Shown here piece by piece: positions 30,783 to 35,942 of a stretch of 35,942 nucleotides of DNA. The stretch is taken from positions 1-35,942 of the forward strand of contig JAAFJC010000032.1 of assembly GCA_013297925.1 (NCBI GenBank), in the 5' to 3' direction. Source of the DNA: Comamonadaceae bacterium. Lineage in GTDB: Bacteria; Pseudomonadota; Gammaproteobacteria; Burkholderiales; Burkholderiaceae_C. A program made the translations under genes and the position numbers. The notes beneath the pieces were generated by a model. The model saw nothing but the letters and a program-made list of their open reading frames with translations, searched no databases and was not told where the DNA came from. Position 1 is the first letter of the stretch, and every line of letters begins with the position of its first letter.

Positions 30783-30875
30783 TGCTTTTTGGTCATGTCG
30801 CCGGCGTGTTTATTGCGCGGCGTGCTATTGAATTTGTAGTACCTTTGCGTTTGGGTAGGTCGGCCACGCCTGCGC

Positions 30876-30956
30876 TTGGGCTATCCCCCTTCGCGACTGT
30901 CCTCCTTCGGGCTTCGCCCGAATTCCCCCTTTATGTCGCTACGGGAGATAGCCCAA
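30876..30956. repeat. Structured hairpin element, copy 3
   Basis: Outer stem TTGGGCTATC (30876-30885) with GATAGCCCAA (30947-30956), continued by GCGAC (30893-30897) with GTCGC (30935-30939). Internal loop TGTCCTCC (30898-30905) opposite TCCCCCTTTA (30924-30933), identical to copy 1. Inner stem TTCGGGC (30906-30912) and GCCCGAA (30916-30922) around a TTC loop. All stem sequences differ from copies 1 and 2; the loop bases do not. Pairing may extend outward (30857-30864 with 30962-30970). Confidence 0.72.
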
Positions 30957-31060
30957 TCACCGCCGAGGCCTGATAGCGAACGTGATGATCTACGTTCGCC
31001 CACGGCAACTACTTCAAAGGCTGTGGTGCGTCGAGATTGGAACTACCCTCGCTAACCAAC

Positions 31061-31209
31061 GGCCTGTGATCGGCGTATGCGGTATGGCCGATTTGTTGGA
31101 CGCAGGGTGAGGAAACGCGCAGCGTTTCCATCATTGTTTCAGGCGACGAGTGTCGCCTAGCCCCCGAGGGAGACCATGAGGCCGTGACGCATACGCCGAG
31201 CACAGGCCA
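31061..31209. repeat. Multi-hairpin inverted-repeat block
   Basis: Outer arms 31061-31081 and 31187-31207 are inverted repeats with only two unpaired positions each (core CGGCGTATGCG against CGCATACGCCG). Inside are GGAAACGC/GCGTTTCC (31111-31118 with 31122-31129) and AGGCGAC/GTCGCCT (31141-31147 with 31152-31158). The left outer arm can instead pair locally (GATCGGC 31068-31074 with GCCGAT 31087-31092, and CCAAC 31056-31060 with GTTGG 31095-31099), so two folds exclude each other. The family is not recognised. Confidence 0.6.
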
Positions 31210-31239
31210 CAGAGCGCCAATTGCAAAAGCGCAAATGAC

Positions 31240-31689
31240 TTAACCAGCCAACCACTCAAGCACAGGCAAAGCCCCCGGCAAAATCGGCGACACATCGCAA
31301 GGCAAAGTCTGCCAACGCATTTCCTGCCCCTCACGCATTTCAAACGCGCCACTCCACGCATGCACCTTGCAAAAATGAAGGCGCACCAATGCATGCGGAT
31401 AGTCCACCACCTGCTCTTTCCAAGGATGCACCGCGCCAATCGTGATGCCAATCTCTTCAACGAGCTCACGTCGCAAGGCATCAGCCAAAGTCTCCCCCCG
31501 CTCAATCTTGCCCCCTGGAAACTCCCAATACCCCGCATACACCTTGCCTTGCGGCCGCGAAGTCATCAAGAAACTGCCGTCTGCTTGTATCAAGATGCCA
31601 ACAGCCACTTCCACAATTTTTCGCGTGCCATCGTCGGCCATGCCTTGGCGGGGAATGTGGGTGTCAGCTTGAAGCGTATTGGTTGTCAT
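31240..31689 (-). CDS. mutT: MutT-type NUDIX hydrolase (8-oxo-dGTP diphosphatase)
   Basis: Sanitises the nucleotide pool by hydrolysing 8-oxo-dGTP. Seen: IVEVAVGILIQADGSFLMTS, WEFPGGKIERGET and the complete NUDIX box with G60, E66, R74-E75, E78-E79 and G81. The length from the first ATG is 149 aa. An internal ATG at 31641 would give a 133-aa protein starting MADDGTRKIVEVAVG, closer to the usual MutT length, so either start is possible. It is six bases from the OmpA-ankyrin gene stop, on the same strand and downstream of it. Confidence 0.9.
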   Translation of the reverse strand: MTTNTLQADTHIPRQGMADDGTRKIVEVAVGILIQADGSFLMTSRPQGKVYAGYWEFPGGKIERGETLADALRRELVEEIGITIGAVHPWKEQVVDYPHALVRLHFCKVHAWSGAFEMREGQEMRWQTLPCDVSPILPGALPVLEWLAG

Positions 31690-31695
31690 AAGATT

Positions 31696-32973
31696 TCATG
31701 GTGCTTTTGGCTTTTCGCCGCGATTATTTGCAAGCTCTGGATCTGCGCCATGTGTTAGCAATAAGTTCCAAATTTCCTGTTGCACTTTCAATGACGCCGG
31801 GAAAATTGAGCCAATTGAAGTGCGTGTCCTAGCGCCTCCGCCAACACGATGTAACACAGTATCGCCATTAGCCATACTCGCTCGCGGATCTTCTCCAGCG
31901 TCAATCAAAACACGAACTAAATCAAGGTCGCTTCTATAAGCCGCCATACCCAGCAAAGACCATCCTTCAAATGGTTCTGCTGGTAATCTAACGCCTTTAG
32001 AAATGAGCCATTTGGCTCGATTAGCATTCATCGAGCAAGTAAACAGCTTACCTGCTTCTTTCTCATCGATATCTTTTGGCAAAGAATGCACCTCAAATAA
32101 GACTTCGGCTATAGCATCAAAATCAACTTGTGTAGGTTTGCCTGTTTCTAAGCAAAACATGCGCCTAAACACATCTTTGCGTTGCTCTTTAGTCAACTTC
32201 TTGGGTGAGTTGCATTTTTGTAGCGCCTTTTGAGAAACTGCACTCCCCCATAAAACAGCATAGAGGTATGGATTCGGCAGACCATCTGCTTCTGATCCAC
32301 ACGATTTCATTAAAGGTGCAACGGCAAGCAGATTTGATTCTTCTTTCTTAATCAAGTAATACAAACTCAATTTGAGCAAGAATATTTGCTGAAGCTCTTT
32401 ATTTTTTATTTGTTGAGCAAAGTGAAGTGGCGTTCTATAAGTAAGAAACTGAGTATCTATTTCTCGCACCGAAGGCATTGGTGCAGATCCGTGCCAGTTA
32501 AACATAAATCCAAAGCCATGAAGGCGTAAGTCTTGCTGCGGCAGGCCAACAAATTCGATTTCCACACGTCGATCTTTATGAAACTCCGACGGAGTTTGCG
32601 AAACAGGTTGGCTATTTGACTTACCTTCAAAGTGGATTCTGCTTGGTGCCACACCTGAATCAATCAAATACTGAGTAGCTGTTCTGGCGCGATTTTCACT
32701 CAGAAGCTGTGGATTGCGCTCTTCTTTAGAGGCATGTCCTATAACGATTACTACTTCAGCTAAGCTTTTTTCAGTAGTGCGAACAAAATGCTTTAGCCTG
32801 TCTATGCTTGATGCAACCACGTTAGCTTTCTCGAATTCGAAAAATGCATCGGCACCTGCACTAACCTTATTCGAGTGCGCCCATGAATTGGCACACATCG
32901 AAAAAATGGCTAAACATCTAAGCACAGCATAGAACCGTCTAGGTAAAGTGGCGGTTAATGGTGGTGTGTACAT
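31696..32973 (-). CDS. Exported OmpA-like protein with C-terminal ankyrin repeats, AT-rich
   Basis: Protein of 425 aa with an uncommon order of parts. A signal peptide (cleavage near residue 32, SWAHS) is followed by an OmpA/MotB-like peptidoglycan-binding domain at about 40-140: VVIVIGHASKEERNPQLLSE, RARTATQYLIDSGVAPSRIH, HKDRRVEIEFV. A helical region of about 200 residues follows with no recognised domain and several cysteines, then two ankyrin-type repeats at about 345-425 (EGWSLLGMAAYRSDLDLVRV and GDTVLHRVGG with LLLTHGADPELANNRGEKP). The base composition is clearly lower in GC than its neighbours (22 of 60 bases in 32041-32100), which suggests acquisition by transfer. It is probably anchored to the cell wall in the periplasm. 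Its function is unknown. Confidence 0.8.
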   Translation of the reverse strand: MYTPPLTATLPRRFYAVLRCLAIFSMCANSWAHSNKVSAGADAFFEFEKANVVASSIDRLKHFVRTTEKSLAEVVIVIGHASKEERNPQLLSENRARTATQYLIDSGVAPSRIHFEGKSNSQPVSQTPSEFHKDRRVEIEFVGLPQQDLRLHGFGFMFNWHGSAPMPSVREIDTQFLTYRTPLHFAQQIKNKELQQIFLLKLSLYYLIKKEESNLLAVAPLMKSCGSEADGLPNPYLYAVLWGSAVSQKALQKCNSPKKLTKEQRKDVFRRMFCLETGKPTQVDFDAIAEVLFEVHSLPKDIDEKEAGKLFTCSMNANRAKWLISKGVRLPAEPFEGWSLLGMAAYRSDLDLVRVLIDAGEDPRASMANGDTVLHRVGGGARTRTSIGSIFPASLKVQQEIWNLLLTHGADPELANNRGEKPKAP

Positions 32974-32982
32974 TCTTAAATT

Positions 32983-33591
32983 CTATGCCCCTTTGCAAAA
33001 CGCCAACACCTCATCCGCATACATCTCAAAATCACTGATCGCGTGATCGCCGCCGTCGAGCAAGCGCATCGTGCCTGCGGGGAAGCGCTTGGTCATCTCG
33101 CGCCATTTGAGCACTTCGTCGCCTTTGGTGATGATGGCCATGTAGCGCTCGGGGCGGGTGAAGGTCTGGCCGTCGATCACTTTGAGTTCGTCCACATGCT
33201 GCTGCGTGAAAACAAAGTCTCCTTCATCATGCCAATTCTTTACACGGCCAATGTAGGCGGATAAATCTCTTGCGGGATAGGGCGCAGGGTTGAGCAACAC
33301 GCAGCGCGCATAGATGCCTGCACGAAGCAGCCGCTCGGTGAGCGCCGCAGCGTAAAAACCACCGAGCGACGAGCCGATCACGGCGAGCGGGACTTTTCTT
33401 GCGGCTTCATTTTGAGGTGCAGCCCATTGCCATGCCAGCTCAAACGCTTGTGCAGGAGAAGGCGGCAGCTGTGGGCAATGCCATTCGATGCCAGCCTTCT
33501 TGCGATTGGCTGCGCGCACCTTCTTAGCCATCAGCGTGGCTTTGGAAGATTGCGGCGAAGAACGGAAGCCGTGGAGATAAAGAAGGCGCAT
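32983..33591 (-). CDS. YqiA/UPF0227-type alpha/beta hydrolase
   Basis: Cytosolic esterase-like protein of 202 aa. Seen: N-terminal MRLLYLHGFRSSPQSSKA with the oxyanion HGF motif, the nucleophile elbow VIGSSLGGFYA with S75, LLNPAPYPARDL, and the catalytic histidine in LLDGGDHAISDFE near the C-terminus. A candidate acidic residue lies in TKGDEVL. The natural substrate of the family is not known; E. coli YqiA shows esterase activity on acyl-CoA and simple esters. It starts 9 bp upstream of the OmpA-ankyrin gene direction boundary and may share transcription with it. Confidence 0.88.
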   Translation of the reverse strand: MRLLYLHGFRSSPQSSKATLMAKKVRAANRKKAGIEWHCPQLPPSPAQAFELAWQWAAPQNEAARKVPLAVIGSSLGGFYAAALTERLLRAGIYARCVLLNPAPYPARDLSAYIGRVKNWHDEGDFVFTQQHVDELKVIDGQTFTRPERYMAIITKGDEVLKWREMTKRFPAGTMRLLDGGDHAISDFEMYADEVLAFCKGA

Positions 33592-33606
33592 GCCCTCTAG
33601 CTTAAA

Positions 33607-33981
33607 TCAGAAGCTGCAATCGCAAGGCACGGCATCACAAGGCAAGTTGCTCGCTGCATCAACTACATCGCAAGGATTGCAATCGAGGCTGTCGCTTTTC
33701 TTTTTGCGATTTTTAGAGGATGAGTTCAGTGAGGCTTGGCGTTGTGCGAGGTGCTTGGCATAGGCCAGCTTGCAGCGCTCAAATTGTTGGGGCAGAAAAG
33801 CAAGGAAGGCCAAGAGGCCGAGCTTTTGGACGATGGTGCGGCCCCAAGCGGAGCAGGATCGCTTGCCGGTGTGCGCGCGGTAGGCGCAGCAAAAGCCTTT
33901 GTAGGGGGAGATGTAGCGCTGGTAAGCGCCTATGGCGGAATCGGTGAACTGTGCGGCGTAACTCGTGGCCAACGTGCTCAT
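33607..33981 (-). CDS. YidD-like small protein with Cys-rich tail
   Basis: Protein of 124 aa related to the YidD (membrane insertion efficiency factor) family. Seen: AIGAYQRYISPYKGFCCAYR, corresponding to the LIRLYQRFISP-type YidD signature, and TGKRSCSAWGRTIVQKLG, corresponding to the CSxYxxxAxxxxG segment. YidD proper is about 80-100 residues; here the C-terminus is extended by a basic, Lys/Ser-rich stretch and then several cysteines (LDCNPCDVVDAASNLPCDAV and CDCSF) that could bind metal. It is not beside rpmH-rnpA-yidC, where true yidD sits, so it is probably a paralogue. The function is inferred from family only. Confidence 0.72.
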   Translation of the reverse strand: MSTLATSYAAQFTDSAIGAYQRYISPYKGFCCAYRAHTGKRSCSAWGRTIVQKLGLLAFLAFLPQQFERCKLAYAKHLAQRQASLNSSSKNRKKKSDSLDCNPCDVVDAASNLPCDAVPCDCSF

Positions 33982-34024
33982 GTGTGCTTGTCAAGTGTTG
34001 CGAAGCATCCAGCGTAGCGCGGAT

Positions 34025-35017
34025 TTACGCGGCGGTGAACGGGGAGGGGCTCAAGAGTGTGATTTCTTGCACAGTTGCGGGATGATTGAACCCTAGCTTC
34101 CAAGCATGCAAATACATCCGCTTCATCCCCGCCTTAGCCAGCGCCTTGTTCAACTCAAAATCTCCATACTTCTCATCGCCGATGATCGGATGACCGTGGT
34201 GCGCGAGGTGGACGCGGATTTGGTGGGTGCGGCCGGTTTTGATGGTGACTTCTAGGAGGCTGGCTGGCTCGCCATTCGGCAAGGTGTAGAGCTTGGCGAT
34301 TTTGACCAAGGTGATCGAGCGCATGCCATCGGGATCATCCTTGGCCACCACTTTCACTCTGCGCTCGCCATCGTCTTCCCCGCCGTTCACCAAATATTTG
34401 TGCAGCGGCAAATCAATCACTTTGAGCTTGGCGGGCCAGGTGCCTTTGACCAAGGCGAGATAGGTTTTACCCGTCTCGCGTGCTTTGAACTGGGCTTGTA
34501 GATTCACCAATGCACTGCGGCGCTTGGCGATCAGCAGGATGCCACTCGTGTCTCGGTCTAGGCGGTGAACGAGCTCTAGGAATTTTGCTCCGCCAGGCTC
34601 GCCTGCTCGACGGGCGCGGCGCAATTGCTCAATCACGCCAAAGCTCACGCCCGAGCCGCCATGCACGGCCACGCCTGCTGGCTTATCAATCGCGAGCAAA
34701 TGATCATCTTCAAACAACACAGGAAACTCGCGTGGCGGCGTGTGCGCGGGGCCGCTTTGCTGTTGAGAAGCCACTGGCGCGGCATCATCCGTCAACCGAA
34801 TCGGCGGAATGCGCACCACATCGCCCGCAGCCAAGCGCGTATCCACCTGCGCCCGCCCCTTGTTGACCCGCACCTCGCCTGAGCGGATGATGCGATACAC
34901 ATGCGTCTTGGGCACGCCTTTGCAGACGCGCAGGAGGAAATTATCGAGCCGCTGGCCTTCGGAGGCGCTGTCGATGGTGAGCAGGCTGACTTGCTGCTTG
35001 GCTGCCGTTTCGGTCAT
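34025..35017 (-). CDS. rluC: 23S rRNA pseudouridine synthase RluC
   Basis: Makes pseudouridines 955, 2504 and 2580 in 23S rRNA. Seen: an N-terminal S4 RNA-binding domain (GQRLDNFLLRVCKGVPKTHV with VYRIIRSGEVRVNKGR), then the catalytic domain with VLFEDDHLLAIDKPAGVAVH and the active-site motif ELVHRLDRDTSGILLIAK (Asp154 counted from this start), and TGRTHQIRVHLAHHGHPIIG. The length is 330 aa. The start is set at ATG 35015-35017; the TTG nine bases upstream is less likely. The order of S4 and catalytic domains fits RluC/RluD, and the linker between them is Pro/Gln rich. Its common neighbour rne is not in the window. Confidence 0.92.
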   Translation of the reverse strand: MTETAAKQQVSLLTIDSASEGQRLDNFLLRVCKGVPKTHVYRIIRSGEVRVNKGRAQVDTRLAAGDVVRIPPIRLTDDAAPVASQQQSGPAHTPPREFPVLFEDDHLLAIDKPAGVAVHGGSGVSFGVIEQLRRARRAGEPGGAKFLELVHRLDRDTSGILLIAKRRSALVNLQAQFKARETGKTYLALVKGTWPAKLKVIDLPLHKYLVNGGEDDGERRVKVVAKDDPDGMRSITLVKIAKLYTLPNGEPASLLEVTIKTGRTHQIRVHLAHHGHPIIGDEKYGDFELNKALAKAGMKRMYLHAWKLGFNHPATVQEITLLSPSPFTAA

Positions 35018-35060
35018 AGGGCGCAAGCACCCGAGCTTGATGCAAATTTCATTTCAAAGC

Positions 35061-35507
35061 TCAAGTCTTCACCGTGTATTGCACTGCCGGCATGTCTTTT
35101 AAACCCGCATCTTGGGTGAGCAAGCGTGCGTGCAGGATCTGCGCGGTTTGCCAGATGATGGCATCGGCCATGGCGAGTTGATGCGCATGTGAAGTCTGCG
35201 CGGCTTGTAGGAGTTGCTCATCGGTGAGCGCAACGATGCGGCCTTGGCGCATGAATTGCAGCACTTCTTCTGCGGCTGCCATGCCGCTGTGGCGGATCAT
35301 GTGTTTGCCGACTTCATAAATGCACAGGCTGGGGACGATGAGATGCGCGGTATCAAGCAAAGCAGCTTCGAAAAAGCTGGCATTTTTGCCACCGGCCAAA
35401 TATTCAAGCCAGCCGCAGGAATCGACGACGTTGAGCGCGGGTGTTGAGCTTGCGGGCACTGAGCTTGCGGGCAGCACGCCGGCGGTTTTCGCCGCTTTTT
35501 TGTTCAT
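35061..35507 (-). CDS. vapC: PIN-domain toxin, VapC type
   Basis: Predicted Mg2+-dependent ribonuclease of a type II toxin-antitoxin pair, 148 aa from ATG 35507. The four acidic residues of the PIN active site are present: D29 (NVVDSCGWLEYL), E65 (CIYEVGKHM), D115 (MADAIIWQTA) and D133 (TQDAGL). The N-terminal 25 residues (to STPALN) are a low-complexity extension. Part of it is encoded by a 15-bp tandem repeat (35445-35474, 14 of 15 identical). Starts: ATG 35507, or TTG 35534 overlapping the antitoxin stop as TTGA. Expression is coupled to the antitoxin gene just upstream. Confidence 0.85.
   Translation of the reverse strand: MNKKAAKTAGVLPASSVPASSTPALNVVDSCGWLEYLAGGKNASFFEAALLDTAHLIVPSLCIYEVGKHMIRHSGMAAAEEVLQFMRQGRIVALTDEQLLQAAQTSHAHQLAMADAIIWQTAQILHARLLTQDAGLKDMPAVQYTVKT
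35445..35474. repeat. 15-bp tandem duplication in the toxin gene
   Basis: TGAGCTTGCGGGCAC at 35445-35459 is repeated at 35460-35474 with one change. It encodes a doubled Pro-Ala-Ser-Ser-type unit (PASSVPASSTPA) in the N-terminal extension of VapC. Such in-frame duplications arise by replication slippage and may vary between strains. Confidence 0.7.
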
Positions 35508-35530
35508 GGTTTTTGAGCGACGCTCGAAGA

Positions 35531-35737
35531 TCAAACACGATCCGCTTCGCGCACGACTTTCGTATCTAGCCCGGGCCAGCGGCCTTTGAGCGTGGCAACG
35601 GATTTTTCTGGCTCCAGCTCCACCTTGTCGCCCTGCACCCGCACTTGCAGGCGCTGGCCTTGTTGCAAGCCCAGCGCTTGCCGAACTGACTTTGGTATGA
35701 CGATTTGAAATTTAGGAGAAAGTGAAACGGTATGCAT
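35531..35737 (-). CDS. vapB: AbrB/SpoVT-type antitoxin, VapB
   Basis: DNA-binding antitoxin of 68 aa. Seen: the swapped-hairpin AbrB fold in VSLSPKFQIVIPKSVRQALG followed by LQQGQRLQVRVQGDKVELEP, then a C-terminal tail (SVATLKGRWPGLDTKVVREA) of the kind that wraps and blocks the PIN toxin. The gene order antitoxin-toxin and the tight junction (stop at 35531-35533) are typical. It probably represses its own promoter. The pair lies beside a possible IS remnant at the edge of the window. Confidence 0.88.
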   Translation of the reverse strand: MHTVSLSPKFQIVIPKSVRQALGLQQGQRLQVRVQGDKVELEPEKSVATLKGRWPGLDTKVVREADRV

Positions 35738-35743
35738 TTCTTA

Positions 35744-35772
35744 ATTTTACTACTGATTGATTTGCACTACAA
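35744..35772 (-). promoter_or_regulatory. Predicted vapBC promoter
   Basis: On the minus strand TTGTAG (35772 to 35767) and TAAAAT (35749 to 35744) are spaced by 17 bp. The start point would fall at or next to the antitoxin ATG (35737), so the mRNA would have almost no leader; a weak AAGAA also precedes the ATG. AbrB-type autoregulation here is expected, but no clear operator dyad is seen. Confidence 0.35.
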
Positions 35773-35812
35773 ATGAGCGAGGCTTTACCATCAGAGCGCT
35801 TGAACAGGCAAG

Positions 35813-35867
35813 CCGATGTCAACCCAAAGTAGAAATGTCCCCTTGTGAGCCATTTAGAGATGTCACC
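35813..35867. mobile_element. Possible IS21-type terminal remnant
   Basis: Three short related repeats follow each other: GATGTCAAC (35815-35823), AATGTCCCC (35834-35842) and GATGTCACC (35859-35867). Multiple short repeats of this kind are typical of the ends of IS21-family elements, and the stretch around AGAAATGTCCCC reads like such an end. No istA or istB fragment is in the window. The call rests on resemblance only. Confidence 0.35.
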
Positions 35868-35892
35868 ATCAAGCAACGACAGAGCATCAGAT

Positions 35893-35941
35893 GCGCGCAT
35901 TGAGCTGCGAAGGGCGTAGCCCGTAGCGGCTCAATGCGCGC
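35893..35941. repeat. 49-bp palindrome at the right window edge
   Basis: Thirteen-bp arms GCGCGCATTGAGC (35893-35905) and GCTCAATGCGCGC (35929-35941) are perfect inverted repeats. An inner stem GGGC-GTA-GCCC (35912-35922) makes it a two-tier hairpin. It may be a terminator, a mobile-element end or a palindromic repeat; the sequence stops before this can be decided. Confidence 0.6.
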
Positions 35942-35942
35942 G

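Larger units (their letters stand above)
30783..31239. other. 457-bp intergenic region dense in inverted repeats
   Basis: No gene is supported here. It lies between the convergent ends of the reductase gene and mutT. It holds, in order: hairpin element copy 3 (30876-30956); a dyad GCGAACGT/ACGTTCGC (30976-30983 with 30992-30999); and a folded block at 31061-31209 with three internal hairpins. The short open frames crossing it have no recognisable content. The density of dyads suggests structured RNA or a set of inserted palindromic elements. Confidence 0.7.

Noticed and set aside
31009-31203. Possible tRNA, RNase P RNA or group II intron domain in the 30.8-31.2 kb region
   Set aside because: No cloverleaf, no GAGGAAAGUCC-type RNase P core and no intron domain V pattern were found; only unassigned inverted repeats remain.
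35712-35900. 62-codon minus-strand frame upstream of vapB
   Set aside because: It overlaps the predicted promoter, the antitoxin start and the IS-like repeats and shows no known protein pattern.
1-35942. CRISPR array, rRNA or tRNA genes, prophage genes
   Set aside because: No regularly spaced short repeats, no conserved rRNA segments, no tRNA T-loop patterns and no phage structural genes were seen.

Overview
The window looks like chromosomal DNA of a betaproteobacterium of the order Burkholderiales, most likely a relative of Comamonadaceae. The reasons are two Bug-family (TctC) solute receptors, a YceF/YceD pair, a DUF3426 zinc-ribbon protein next to a PfkB-type kinase, a CDP-glucoseen-reductase-like flavoprotein, and a family of intergenic palindromes. 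GC content is in the mid-fifties by eye, except for one clearly AT-richer gene near 32 kb. No rRNA, tRNA, CRISPR array or intact insertion sequence was seen. The placement is an inference from gene content.

Positions 1-7.8 kb hold a hydroxyacid/glyoxylate region. It has the 3' part of a TctA permease, a large FAD plus Fe-S D-2-hydroxyacid dehydrogenase, its translationally coupled GntR/FCD regulator, a divergent serine-glyoxylate-type aminotransferase and a TctC receptor. The divergent intergenic region (4974-5451) carries two near-identical operator-like sites, each inside a promoter. Between them lie two facing copies of an unusual structured hairpin element. Positions 7.9-18.6 kb are mostly housekeeping: a GST, an NDUFA9-like SDR, an RsmI-like methyltransferase, Maf/YceF, YceD, a membrane-anchored cytochrome c, a DUF3426 protein, a PfkB kinase, RodA, a 3-hydroxyisobutyrate-dehydrogenase-like enzyme and RsmB. 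Five ERIC-like palindromic repeats of about 120-136 bp are scattered through the first 17.3 kb. One of them is split by a MITE with 26-bp perfect terminal inverted repeats.

Positions 18.7-20.0 kb carry small conserved hypotheticals. Positions 20.0-27.3 kb are a phosphonate (2-aminoethylphosphonate type) catabolic locus on the minus strand: phnS receptor, phnT ATPase, fused phnUV permease, an FAD oxidoreductase, phnX and a NUDIX hydrolase, with a divergent PhnZ-like HD protein. No PhnW transaminase or PhnY dioxygenase is present. A Pho-box-like 7-4-7 repeat sits in front of phnS. Positions 27.3-35.9 kb contain a second TctC receptor, a small exported protein, an SDR, the ferredoxin-flavoprotein reductase, a 457-bp intergenic region packed with inverted repeats (including a third copy of the hairpin element), MutT, an AT-rich OmpA-ankyrin protein, a YqiA esterase, a YidD-like protein, RluC, a VapBC-type toxin-antitoxin pair and a possible IS remnant.

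The strongest candidate for something undescribed is the three-copy hairpin element (5045-5168, 5228-5356, 30876-30956). Its stems have unrelated sequences but stay paired, while the two strands of one internal loop (TGTCCTCC / TCCCCCTTTA) are identical in all three copies.
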